Shown: positions 43,501 to 51,818 of the stretch, one piece after another
How the letters are laid out: each line of letters starts with the position of its first letter
Numbering within the stretch: the first letter of the stretch is position 1
Source: Nematostella vectensis
Taxonomy: Eukaryota; Cnidaria; Anthozoa; Actiniaria; Edwardsiidae
Assembly: GCF_932526225.1 (NCBI RefSeq)
Contig: NC_064048.1
Span: 4,818,627-4,882,626 of the forward strand
DNA length: 64,000 nt
Direction: 5' to 3'
Notes under the pieces: generated by a model
What the model was told of the DNA's origin: nothing
What the model saw: the letters and a program-made list of their open reading frames with translations, nothing else
The model's database searches: none
Program-made: the position numbers and the translations under genes

Positions 43501-46500
43501 CATTACCATAAATATTATTTTTATTATTAGTTCATACAATGGGTATGTGAATAGGTTAAAGTATTTTTGAATACGAAATTAATAGAAGAGCCCTGAATGA
43601 AGGTATGCTTTTTTGAAAGTATAGGTATGTAAAGGCATGCATTTTTTCAATACCAAATACAGCAATGAGATGGGTGTGTTTTTGGTATGTTAGAATGGGT
43701 ATGTAAATAGTATGTATTTTCACATACCAAATACATAGATGGCCTAATACTGCCATTTTTTTGGGTATAAAAGTATAGGTATGTGAAAGATATGTTTTTT
43801 TTACATACCAAATACATAGATCAACGGCAAATGTTTGGGATGAAAGAATGGGTATATATTAGGTTTGTATTTTTACATACCAAATACATAGATATGGATT
43901 AAAGAGAACGGTATGTTTTTGGTATGTAAGAATGGATATGTAATTGATATGTATTTTTACATACCAAATACACAGACGTCTAAAAGAGAAGGGGTATGTT
44001 TTTGGTGTGTAAGGACAGATATATAAAAGGTATGTATTTTTACATACCAAATACATAGAAGTGCATTGGATAGGATTGGTATGTTTTTGGTATGTAAGTG
44101 TGGGTGAATAAAAGGCATGTATTTTTACATACCAAATACATAGATGGCTAAAAGAAAAGGGTATGTTTAGGGTATGTAAGTATAGGTATGTAAAAGGTAT
44201 GTATTTTTTTACATACCCAATACATATCCAGTACAAAAAAGACATGCCTTTTACATACAGGTTACATACCAAATACATACTTTTCATTTTGTGTGGGTAC
44301 TTACAGTAGTTGACATCAATTAAAATAAATCCTGTCTTAGCCAGTAAGTAATGAAGCTGCTAGCATTTGCTTAAAGAGTGTTGATCAACCACTCCTTTGT
44401 TTTTTCTTATCATCGTAAATACAGCAGTTTATTTGCAAGAAAACTACAAAAAAACAATCTACAAATTAAGTCTTACACATTAGTGAGGATAATATATGAT
44501 TGAAAGTATATTTGGTTACTCGCTTGAAGTAACCGTGGAAATGGATGCTTTGGTTGACTCAACATTTAACAGGAGTATAAAATGGCAGAGTGATTAACCT
44601 TTTTTAAGGGATATAAACTCTTATTTCTACTTTGTTTTCAGGTTGTGATGCTCGTGTTGCTTCGATACAGAAAAGAGTTGTGGCTGAGCTGCTGGACTTT
44701 TTATTCCTATATTTCACCAAATTTTTAGTGTTTTCAATATTCTAGTAAGTAGAAAAACATTGCCATTTTATATTAGTTATCCAAATACTAGTGTTTGAAA
44801 CAGTTAACACTGATTGCTTTTTATGAGTATATGCAAAAAGTCATAGATCAAGCGGTGGTTCTGTTTCCCTGCTAGCAGAGGCCTCTTTTCTCTGTATTTC
44901 GCTGTGCTGGCGTTCGTGAGGAAAAGAGACCTCTGCCATGGGTCGAAACTGTTTTTGTTGCGCATGCTCGAGCGTTAATAAGCGACCGACGTGCCAAAAC
45001 CCGTACCATCGCGCGAAAGCTGTCAATATGCTAGTATGCTTTGCATGGGTTTAGTCGGAAATCATGAATCAAACTCTGGTTAGTTCTCCTCTTCGAAAAA
45101 AGAAAACAACTGTTCAATTTCAATCACCTAAAAGGTCACTAAAAAGATTGAACAACAAACGCAGCAAAGACGAGTTTTGTCTTGTTTGTGGGATTAATTT
45201 CAAGACATCTGGGCAGGCGAGTTTATATGAATGTAAATATCGCACAGTTGGACTCGAAGAAAATGTTACAAAACCTTTTGGTAAACTTAGATCAGCTATT
45301 TCCAGAAGAATATGCAAAACCTGTAAACGGAAGATTGACTCGTTAGTCAAAAGAGAGAAAATTCTGAATGAAGATAAGGCATTGAATGGCTTCTTTTATA
45401 ATTCGACACCGTTTAGAATGCGGGCTTATTATCCTGCAGCGGATACAGTATACGTTTCACGCATGCGCTAGTAATTGTGGGCTCAAATAGTGGCCAGTAA
45501 AAAATGAACGGAGCATGCGCTCTGGATCTCGTCCACGATCGTGGACGGTGGTTTGATCAAACGAACTTGCGACCCATGGCAGAGCTATCTTTTCCTCGCG
45601 AACTCCAGCCCAGCGAAATACAGAGAAAAGAGGCCTCTGCTAGCAGGGAATGGTTCTGTGGGGCAAAACAACAACAGATTTTATGGCTGATTTGCTAGAC
45701 AGCATGACTTAATCGTATGCAACTTGCCCGCAACACCTCTACAACTCAAGTCGAGAGTGTAAATCAGCCTATGATTATGCTACTTACTTTGATATAAGTT
45801 ATGTGTTCGTTTTTTTAGTGATGGATTTAATGAAATCATTAAAACCATTCTTTTGTAGCTTGTCCTTCAGGCAGACACTAAAAGTGCTTAGAAAGCTTGT
45901 ATAGCTTATATAAATCAAACCACTGTTTGGTAAATCCTGGATCTACTGGTTTTTATGCCTATTGGATACACCCTCTAGATTGTTGACCAATTTATTTGCT
46001 TTTCAGTAATAACATGGAACGATTCACCCAGCTTCAATACTCTCTGATCATTGATGAAAACACAAGTTTGAAAGAACTGGAGGAAATTCTCATCCAAGCG
46101 CTCACCTACAGGCTTATGGTATTCATGTATGAGGTAAGTGGTTCTCACCTATAGTCTTATGGTATTCATGTATGAGGTAAGGGGTTCTCACCTATAGTCT
46201 TAATGGTATTCATGTATGAGGTAGTGGTTCTCACCTATAGTCTTAATGGTATTCTTGTACGAGGTAGTGGTTCTCACCTATAGTCTTAATGGTATTCACG
46301 AACAAGGTAAATGGTTCTCTTTACTCAGTGGTAGATCTAGGAATAGGGAGCTACAGACACCATCATTGCGACCACTTTACTACCACCACAATCATCATAA
46401 CTGTATGTTTTGTTTTTCTGTCCCAAGACATTAATTATCATAAACATCATCACCTCTATCATCATCCTGCCATCATTTTCATCACACAACTATTATCATG

Positions 46501-48242
46501 ATTATTTGCCATCACCACCATACTACCATTATCACCACATGAAACTGTCATCTTGAAAGTGCAACTAACGAGCACAGGTCTTACGGGTGATTAAAGAGTT
46601 GAGAGAATACTGAAGCAGCTTTGACTTGACTCGTTTTTTGTCTCTGTTTGAAAAACTCTTGGCACTAGGAAACCTCTAGAAACCCTCAAGAAACCCATCA
46701 AACTACAATACAAACGTTTAAGTATAGAAAGAAAGGCAACTACTGTAAGCGATTACATAACATTACCATAACCACACTCACACAATCATCACAACTACCG
46801 CCATCATCACACTACCACCATCACCGCACTACCATCACTACCATTATCACACTACCACCATCATTACTACACTGCCATCATCCCCGCACTACCACCACTA
46901 TTTCTACCATAATTATCCATGTCACTAATCATAGAAATTATATTTGTTCTCCAGACCTTGTTCATCATAGGCGGCCTATTCGGCGGCCTTGGTGGTGCTA
47001 CGCCTGGTAAATACTTTATGGGTCTCTCTGTGGTGTCTGCAGATAGCGTTGACTTTCTGTCTGTCGACGCCCAGGGGCATGATATCGTCAGGGCCATGCC
47101 TGGAGGGAACCCTGGACTGTGGAGGTACCAGTTTTTTCCTTTTTACATTTTCCAAAGAGTACAGTATACACCCATTTAAAAACGGCTAATGTCAAATGGC
47201 AGTTCTATACCCAAAGGTGCTGATGGGTGCTAATTATCCATAAGGGGTAATACTTTAAACTTAGTTGTCCCAAAATTATGCGTTCAACACACAATAATCT
47301 TTTAATTAGCTTTTGGTGGCAGTTCTATGCCCAAAGGTGCTGATGGGTGCTAATTATCCATAAGGGGTGAAACTTTCAACTTAGTTATTCCAAAATTATG
47401 TGTTATGTATACACACAATTATCTTCAGCATTTGGTGGAGATGTTATGAGACCCATGGTACCTTTTGTTTGTATAACATTACTGCCATTTGCAAATTGCT
47501 ATTTGCACTGGCAACATTTTTTGAAGCACAGACTAAAAATTGAAATGATGCAACAGATTTATAATTACACCTTTTTCTAGTGAGCTCATGTGTAAAACTT
47601 TCTGACATTATCCACTGGTCAAGCCAGTGGTGTGTTCCCAGCTAGTGGGCCTAGCGATCTACCATTAAACCAATGCCAAGATGACCGTTTATTGAGTCAA
47701 TCAGTACAATAGTACATAGGGGTGGGTCCGGAGGAGATGGAATGGATGGCTACCCATTAACCATTTCAATGAATTTCTGGTGCAATCTTTGTGTTAACCT
47801 CCTTTTTTATGTTTATTTTCTTGTTCGCCCAACCCCCTTTTATAGAGCCTGAATCTATTTAAGTGTAATCTCGCATACCACAGAACAGAAAAAGCTTGTT
47901 GTTTGTATCAGGAGAGTGCTCATTCCTGCCAGTTAAAGATATTAACTGAGTGCTTCTAACTATAATTGAGACAACCTAGGCGTAGCTGGAAGTTACAAGC
48001 TCCCTTATTTATATATCGACCCCACACTCCTTAAGACATCCTAAACACACCCCTGACAATTTTTCATTTTCTGCAGATCAGGCATAAGGGCCCTCGTCAA
48101 GAACTTCTCCATGACTTTCCTGTTTCCCATCTTTATCACTGTGTTCTTCTTCCAATACAACCGGACAATTTATGACATCCTTGCGGGCACTGCCGTGGTC
48201 GAAAATGCATCTCGGCGTCAGCTGCGTCAGCACCAACAATAA
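31532..48242 (+). CDS. FAM8A1: FAM8A1 homologue, RDD-domain membrane protein
   Basis: Five exons: 31532-31937, 44642-44744, 46007-46133, 46955-47124, 48077-48242. All sites are GT-AG and phases join to exactly 324 codons (323 residues plus stop), against ~413 in human FAM8A1. Exon 1 encodes a polar Pro/Ser/Gln-rich N-terminus with a Tyr-rich core (SMSYWYYMQSYYQYYYSISY). Exons 2-5 encode the RDD domain: KRVVAELLDFLFLYFTKFLV, a linker ending LIQALTYRLMVFMYE, TLFIIGGLFGGLGGATPGKY then FMGLSVVSA, and RALVKNFSMTFLFPIFITVF then FFQYNRTIYDILAGTAVV. In mammals FAM8A1 is an ER membrane cofactor of the HRD1 ubiquitin ligase complex in ER-associated degradation; the same role is inferred. Start ATG 31532 (AAGATGGCG) is in good context. 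Intron 1 (12.7 kb) is mostly a transposon. Confidence 0.9.
31938..32688. other. FAM8A1 intron 1, proximal part
   Basis: Sequence between the donor A|GTAAGA and the left end of the large transposon. G-rich runs (GGGGGGGGAGAGGG near 32197) and short ORFs are seen, but no gene. Confidence 0.5.
32700..33600. repeat. Left subterminal repeats of the CACTA-like element
   Basis: Dense short motifs GGTATGTAA, TACATACC, AAAACATACC and CATTACATACC in both directions. There are also longer ~100-180 bp units (AAATTTACATACCCATTAC, CTAAAATGTACCTT, ATAGCTCAAGGCTACCT) repeated three to four times from 33220. Small ORFs here are repeat translations. Transposase-binding sites of CACTA elements have this form. 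Confidence 0.85.
34023..40150 (-). CDS. BEN-domain protein of the CACTA-like element, multi-exon
   Basis: Exons supported by GT-AG sites: 40150-39958 (start ATG 40150), 39433-39293, 38050-37985, 37854-37736, 35623-35480, 35125-35043, 34562-34361, 34210-34023 (stop TGA). Phases join except between 37736 and 35623, where one or more exons are unassigned. The N-terminus (MASRFPAFALVKWIGDPEPE, then YNAVWDPKQEMARAKVLKLH) resembles the small N-terminal module of BEND5-like proteins. A Lys-rich middle and a coiled coil (RDELSELKEKYGALEARFRR) follow. The C-terminal BEN-like region has SRTALALCKTAHTKSSLATR, LLKAFFSEEERR and CKKGITSAMNLSIKNLRR; the protein ends in a Pro/Asp tail. BEN domains bind DNA or chromatin. 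It may act as the accessory DNA-binding protein of the transposon. Confidence 0.65.
36360..36810 (-). repeat. Inverted copy of the 30740-31190 repeat
   Basis: It contains the complement of GGGTCCTGGGATC units (as CAGGACCCGAAACGATCC) followed by TACGGTAATGGACAGAGGGAAAGC and CAAAACAAATACACAAC. It sits in an intron of the BEN gene within the CACTA-like element. It could pair with the copy upstream of FAM8A1 exon 1 in a long RNA. Confidence 0.65.
37428..37605 (+). repeat. GGGTCCTGGGATCGTTTC minisatellite, third copy
   Basis: TTGTCCATTACTGTAATTCC followed by tandem ~20-bp units of GGGTCCTGGGATC(G/A)TTTC. It shares both parts with 31110-31185 and, inverted, 36370-36515. No gene. Confidence 0.75.
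40151..40396. promoter_or_regulatory. Candidate bidirectional promoter of the CACTA-like element
   Basis: 246 bp separate the start codons of two divergent genes, transposase (plus) and BEN-domain protein (minus). Both must be driven from here unless leader exons exist elsewhere. No clear TATA box stands out. The region is AT-rich with a CAATCAG-like box near 40285. Confidence 0.5.
40397..43276 (+). CDS. CACTA/EnSpm-like (tnp2-type) transposase, intact
   Basis: A single open frame of 959 codons starting AACAACATGG. The first ~190 residues are polar and acidic. A zinc-ribbon (CTRCNRYLGKTK..CVHCKKSF) lies at about 252-275. The RNase-H-like core follows: LNTDGVALFKSSS (Asp about 360), STTMDAPAK (about 446), CGCPYCKAKG, then DYMHAVLLGVMKQL (about 549). 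A tnp2/DUF4218-like end has HQLLHLADSVRFNGPL and CFFYEDLNGDLRSLFHGSQN, where FYED probably carries the catalytic Glu. The protein should cut and rejoin element ends in the nucleus. No frameshift or stop is seen, so it may be active or recently so. Assignment within CMC (CACTA, Mirage, Chapaev) is by motif order and memory of the family. Confidence 0.8.
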   Translation: MDGRKNRKKQGRYCQYYNTITSPSKIPRTTRTRSKFADSHPNENDNLLDLETEDKIDDTLAGASSLTTEDIIAEYPDDVLSESEDNFVADCTACETTCNSDTVHTSRNFENRAEIYEYLDNEDWEKLADVVFDSETEINNEHGSKDENEEQEDFIELDDSSIESDGADLDLMTAQEQDPPIYSGSLLTVTMHLAAIMTFAMAESLTASAISHLLILISLHCPVPNRCMKTLHTLWNHLGSMSAPIEWHYFCTRCNRYLGKTKPIATQNCVHCKKSFAPGKSKTWDTFIVFPIITQLSCMLKDSSFVEALTSYRFNHEEDKRRRNCPENIEDIIDGENYQLFFKEHGFLRNPNNFAIQLNTDGVALFKSSSYAIWPVYMVICDLPPRMRYSRKYRLFAGLWFGNTKPLFSVFLHPFKDMFQTLYNDGFTLNLNGSDITWRAIVISTTMDAPAKCLFMCMKQFNGECGCPYCKAKGQNVRTEKKGNCRIFPYVKMPDRKKLSPLRTHSEFLRDAKSAAQSPSKATTVDGVKGISMAFGFPGFNIVKGMAIDYMHAVLLGVMKQLLCYWFDKKHKKCSWYCGNSVKACDERRERIKPPNYVSRIPRSVEERSHYKASELRTWLLYYSLPVMQGILPNEHYQHLMLFVCGVYMLLKESISPMEINKANQLLEHFCLRAQGLYDDRFMTFNLHQLLHLADSVRFNGPLFSNSCFFYEDLNGDLRSLFHGSQNVEGQIVRAVSILQHLPEMIENVTDLNVKHFCQSLTQKRRVGHVSEEIDENLKLQVLGSLKPYIISALQEVEQLQIIAGNVAIFDIMYKCFYRLKRGDNIIHSAGYTRVTKRNSTVVQFTKPDDDEMAYGSVLYFVKYKKPCRSSTCEVVCQCTEHGYVAMIEEYEILHSKHLSSSDLRGPKAEVRHLIPMNRKPLGIVCVPVHTLIQTCFFIDTGNDNCFFLGIPPNRIERE
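43277..43544. other. AT-rich 3' flank of the transposase
   Basis: Probable 3' UTR with several AATAAA-like sequences near 43460-43480. No other feature. Confidence 0.4.
43545..44285. repeat. Right subterminal repeats of the CACTA-like element
   Basis: About ten units of ~75 bp with TTTTTACATACCAAATACATAG and GGTATGTTTTTGGTATGTAAG. They contain the same TACATACC/GGTATGTA core as the left end. The MYLVC-type frames on the minus strand are translations of this repeat. Confidence 0.88.
44865..45650 (+). mobile_element. DNA transposon with ~85-bp TIRs and perfect 9-bp target duplication (MULE-like)
   Basis: The ends begin TTCCCTGCTAGCAGAGGCC and are inverted over roughly 85 bp with few mismatches (44865-44950 and 45565-45650). 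TGGTTCTGT flanks both sides exactly (44856-44864, 45651-45659). Long TIRs plus a 9-bp duplication fit Mutator-like elements; Merlin is an alternative. It lies in FAM8A1 intron 2. One intact small ORF is inside; there is no transposase. Confidence 0.88.
45064..45471 (+). CDS. Small cysteine-rich (zinc-finger-like) protein inside the MULE-like element
   Basis: A 135-codon intronless frame, ATG 45064 to TAG. A basic N-terminus (SPLRKKKTTVQFQSPKRSLK) precedes FCLVCGINFKTSG, YECKY and ICKTCKRKID, four Cys groups that could form one zinc site. The C-terminal ~40 residues have no features. It fills most of the space between the TIRs. It may be a captured host fragment or an element-encoded DNA-binding accessory. 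It is not a transposase and no family is assigned. Confidence 0.5.
   Translation: MNQTLVSSPLRKKKTTVQFQSPKRSLKRLNNKRSKDEFCLVCGINFKTSGQASLYECKYRTVGLEENVTKPFGKLRSAISRRICKTCKRKIDSLVKREKILNEDKALNGFFYNSTPFRMRAYYPAADTVYVSRMR
46091..46312 (+). repeat. Fivefold tandem duplication of the FAM8A1 exon 3 end with its splice donor
   Basis: A ~43-bp unit, CTCACCTATAGTCTTATGGTATTCATGTATGAGGTAAG and relatives, starts near 46108, 46149, 46192, 46233 and 46276. The first is the true end of exon 3. Later units keep both an AG just before TCTTATGG and a GTAAG or GTAG after GAG, decaying step by step. Unit 2 could be spliced as a tiny in-frame exon. Confidence 0.85.
46400..46920. repeat. ATC/ACC-rich simple repeat in FAM8A1 intron 3
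   Basis: Two stretches (about 46370-46540 and 46750-46910) of imperfect CATCACCAC/ATTATCAC repeats. No coding content. Confidence 0.8.
47200..47400 (+). repeat. Tandem duplication in FAM8A1 intron 4
   Basis: GGCAGTTCTAT.CCCAAAGGTG followed by CTGATGGGTGCTAATTATCC occurs twice, about 115 bp apart (47200 and 47316). It includes an inferred copy of CCAAAATTATG. No gene. Confidence 0.8.
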
Positions 48243-48520
48243 TCACTCTCGGCAGAAAAACTATATGTACAGCTTTCAAGAAACTCATTATTTTGTGTTT
48301 TAACTTTAGCAGCATCAACAATAATCACTCCCGGCAAAATAACTATATGTACAGCCTTCAGGAAACTCTTTTTTTTCTGTTTTAACTGTAGCAGCACCAA
48401 CAATAATCACTCCCGGCAGAATAACTACACGCACAGCCTTCAGGAAACTTGGCATTTAGTATTTTAACTCCAGTAACATCAATTATCACTCGGCAGAATA
48501 ACTACAGCCTCCAGGACATC
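48226..48520 (+). repeat. Tandem duplication covering the FAM8A1 stop and 3' UTR
   Basis: Four diverging ~65-85 bp units of CAACAATAATCACTC.CGGCA..ATAACTA....ACAGCCTTCAGGAAACT. The first includes the last codons and TAA of FAM8A1. Later units are 3' UTR. Possible polyadenylation signals (AATAAA) lie near 48722 and 48747. Confidence 0.75.
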
Positions 48521-48924
48521 AGTGTTCTGTGAACCTCTTTTTAATTTATTTTGCGCATTATTCTGTTTGTCTCTGTACCTTTATGAAATTAAATGTAAAG
48601 AAAAAAATAATTAGTGTACAGCTCTTTTACATCTAGTGAAAGATTTATATACATGTTTGGTCTTAGTTTTGATAAAAGTTTACCATTGCACACAACTGTG
48701 AACTTTTAAAGCTGCATTAAAATAAATGTAATGTAAAGCAATTAAAATAAATGTAATGTAAGTTTATTGTATGGTTCGAAATCTTTTTTAACGAATCCCA
48801 AACTTTAACCCTCATACTGTAGACTATGTTGGTGCCCCAATCCAGACACACTTTCGTTGTTGCAAATCAGCTGATGGAAACAGATGCTTTTGAACACTTG
48901 GTATTTTGCTAGTATGAAAAATTA

Positions 48925-49716
48925 CCCATACATCGCGACCCTTCGCCCTGACCTTCTAACGGTGATTTAGTTAGTTCGTGGACGTCAATCATCCGCGTTT
49001 CCATAACGATTAGGGCAGACTTCATTTGTTTCGTGTATCGAAAGGTGTAGTCGACTTTACCCAGGACCCGAGATCCACATTTGACAACACAGTAAAGAAA
49101 CGCAAACATTCAGTTCTCATAAAAGGGTAAAAAATATATTACAAAACATTCGAGGTTCAAGTTTTGCCAGTCATCTCACATAGAAAGCTTCGAAACTCTT
49201 CCTTCAAGATTCGATCGCTGTCATGCAAGTCAAGAAACGGCCACGGTTAATCGGCGATGATTTCATCTTGTTCAGATAATATTTGATTTAGCGACCTGCT
49301 AATTGATCATCACTTGCTCTAATTCCTGTGAGTCTTTTGCCTGCACTGTTCGTGCCTTGTTCCAAACGTTTTGAAGCAATTTCAGGGGCGCATCCAGGGG
49401 GGTGAATTTTCACCCCCCCCCCCCTTTTCTAAGACCAAACATCAACCAGTGCTGATGTCCTGACCACAAACGCCCCAACAAGGCTTTGGTTTTAGCTATT
49501 GCATTTAAAATTTAAACCCCCATGTTCAAATCATGGATCCGCCCCTGAATTTCAGCTGATCATTTAAGTCAAACCACTCACGCACTTCAATTCTCAATCT
49601 CATAAACAAATGAAGTTGACTGCGAAACTACAATCGTTATGGAAACGCGGATGAATGACGTCCATTAACTAAACAAAAGCACTGTTAGAATGTCAAGGCG
49701 ACGGGTCGCAATGTAA
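48925..49716. mobile_element. Foldback element with ~105-bp arms and a nested MITE
   Basis: The left arm (CGCGACCCTTCGCCCTGAC..GACGTC..CCGCGTTTCCATAACGATT..CTTCATTTGTTT, 48925-49032) is inverted at about 49602-49716. The space between is AT-rich, except for a nested small element at 49384-49551. No ORF of note. Superfamily unknown. Confidence 0.65.
49384..49551. mobile_element. Small hAT-like MITE (CAGGGGCG ends)
   Basis: CAGGGGCGCATCCA at the left end and TGGATCCGCCCCTG at the right are inverted with one mismatch, and a C-run follows the left end. The termini resemble those at 14489 and 53936. Confidence 0.75.
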
Positions 49717-49932
49717 TGAGAATCGCTATAATGTGTTCAAAAACAAACACCTCTCATGTAAGCAGGACCATTTTCTCTCAAAAACTTGCTTTAGCTTGAA
49801 GTGAGTCTGGTAAATCCAGCTCAGTTCATCATAGCTATGTAGGCTTTCAGAGCAAAAACAAAGCTGTGGCGGGCTTCAACCCCCTCGCCCTGCTACCGCC
49901 CTGTAAAATGAAGAAATGTTGTGTAACTTGAG

Positions 49933-51760
49933 TTATTTACAATAGGCCTTCATTGCTGGTTTCTTTCTCTTTTTTATCATCTTGTAAGAGACATATGCTG
50001 GTGCTATAACAACGCCTGCACCAAGTACCACGCAACCTGCCCCTGCAGCCACACCCGCCATGAGTGGTAATGCCAAGACCTTAGCACTGAGCACGGCACA
50101 TCTAGCAGCCATTCTCTGTGTGGGGTTATCAGGCTTATAGTTGTACTTGCACCCAAACACACTCAATGGGTCATGGTGGTCACCAAGGAAACGGATACCA
50201 CGGAAACGCCTCCCACATTGATAGCAGAATTCAGTCATGCACCTGAACAGAAAAATGACGAAATAAATGATGGGTATATAGAGGGGTTCTTTTTATCCCT
50301 AACAATTCCTTACCCCCACATCACAGGATCCCCCTTATTAGTGATGATTCCCCCTAGGGAAGTTCAACAAAATGGTAATTTTCCTTGGTGTACCCAAATG
50401 CCTCCTGATAAGCTTGGAATATGTACCTACTGTAGTTCCATAAAGAATCAGTTAGTTTTGATGAAAGAAAGATCATGAAAAAATAGAGAAATTTCTAACT
50501 GATCATATTTTGCGATTGTTTCTGGCACAGAATTCATAATTATATGTTATTTATTGTTAACTTCATGGAACGAGAAAAAAAAATACGTGACATGTTTCAA
50601 CACAGCGGGCGCAACTTAACTCCAAATCAAGAAAAATGCTTTTTTAATTAATCTATGTTAAACATTCACGCGATGAGAATTAAAAGCAATTTATGATTGG
50701 CCAGGTGAGAGAAGACGTCAGATTTCCGTTATTCCTAATACGTGATTGGAAAGTAACATTGTTTCGTGATCATGCAAAATGGATTAATCAGTTGGTACGT
50801 ACACCAAAAAGTTATGCTATACAAAAAATAGTAAAAAGATAAACATATAAAAGACCTCCAGGAAGAACCCACTAAAATGCTTGCGGACGCATATTGGAAA
50901 CCATTCGAGTGCTTTAATAATATGCTAGCATTGAAAACCATTTGATTGCTAAGGGATAAATCCTATTGGAAACCATTCGAGTGCCTTGGGGAACTATTTG
51001 AACGTCATGCTTCCTTGTTGAAAGACGTCTCTAGTGTCGTTTTCTTTATCGCATCACAAGTGTTATTAACATCTTTTTTTTCTTACCTACTGCAAGTGAT
51101 GTGATCACAGCCGGCTTTCTTCTGAATAAACACCTGACATTTTGGACATCTAGTAGCATTTCTTGTGGGCGCTCCTCGATTTTTTGCCCAGATTTTCAGT
51201 GATTTGTCTCCCTGGCAGAACTCTTTGCAGCTTATACCATAATGCCACGGTGCTTGACAGTCATAGCACCACACGAATTTACACTCCCTACAAACTACTT
51301 TACAATCTTCGTTATTTTTCTCTTTTGTTTTTGTCTTTGTTTCGGTTTGTTTTTCATTTACACGCTCATCTTGTTTGACCGGTTCTCGCCTGTAAATCCT
51401 AGAGCAATTCGGACAGGTCTTGATATTAGGGTTTTGCTCAATATCCGTTTTAAATTTCTCATATTTTCTCCAGATTTCCTCACTCGCGATTGTCTGGATC
51501 TCGTCTTCTAGTAAAATTCTATCGCAGTCTTCAAGTGGGCATATGATTTTGATGATTCCTTGGCTAACTTTCTCGCCAATATGACACTGCAGACAGTTCT
51601 TACATATTGTTCCTTTACAACAATCGCGAAGCATCACGGCGTTAGACGAGCTTCCGTGCAAGAAACAGACAAAACAAGGAAAGTCATAAATCCCAAATAC
51701 ACAATCATATCTTGGCTCTACACCGAGTCTTTCAAACACACCACAAAATCCATCACCCAT
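49933..51760 (-). CDS. RNF217: RBR-type E3 ubiquitin ligase, RNF217 homologue (3' exons)
   Basis: Exon 51760-51087 (donor AG|GTAAGA) joins exon 50242-49933 (acceptor TTCAG|GTG) in phase. RING1 starts at CFVCF and includes CCKGTICKNCLQCHIGEK and CPLEDC. The IBR domain has CPNCSRIYRR, CRECKFVWCYDCQAPWHYGI and SCKEFCQGDK. RING2 is CPKCQVFIQKKAGCDHITC then RCMTEFCYQCG; the Cys after KKAG is the catalytic residue of RBR ligases. After it, FLGDHHDPLSVFGCKY is highly typical of RNF217, followed by a hydrophobic membrane segment and a basic tail, also as in RNF217. It should pass ubiquitin from an E2 via a thioester. The ATG at 51760 follows a close in-frame TAG, but the true start is probably the upstream exon. 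Confidence 0.88.
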
Positions 51761-51818
51761 GATCTAGTCAGACCTTGTTAAAACCACAGTGATCTCTCTA
51801 TCTGAACAGACAAGGAAG

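Larger units (their letters stand above)
32689..44299. mobile_element. Large CACTA/EnSpm-like DNA transposon in FAM8A1 intron 1
   Basis: The left end from TACCCA at 32689 and the inverted right end from 44299 align without gaps over 38 bp with 26 matches, including AGTATGTA and ATGTAA. Inside each end lie hundreds of bases of short TACATACC/GGTATGTA motifs in both orientations, the subterminal repeats expected of CACTA elements. Between them are two divergent genes, a tnp2-like transposase (40397-43276, plus) and a BEN-domain gene (40150-34023, minus). Length is ~11.6 kb. No target duplication is visible at these borders, so the exact termini may be off by a few bases. It sits in the intron without touching exons. 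Confidence 0.75.

Noticed and set aside
43859-44287. 142-codon MYLVC-rich minus frame
   Set aside because: It is a translation of the right subterminal repeats of the CACTA-like element.
32700-44290. CRISPR-like array or satellite in the TACATACC repeats
   Set aside because: Repeats occur in both orientations with uneven spacing in a eukaryotic genome, as expected of CACTA subterminal regions.
45120-45350. 76-codon minus frame inside the MULE-like element
   Set aside because: It is antisense to the plus-strand Cys-rich ORF, which fits the element's layout better.
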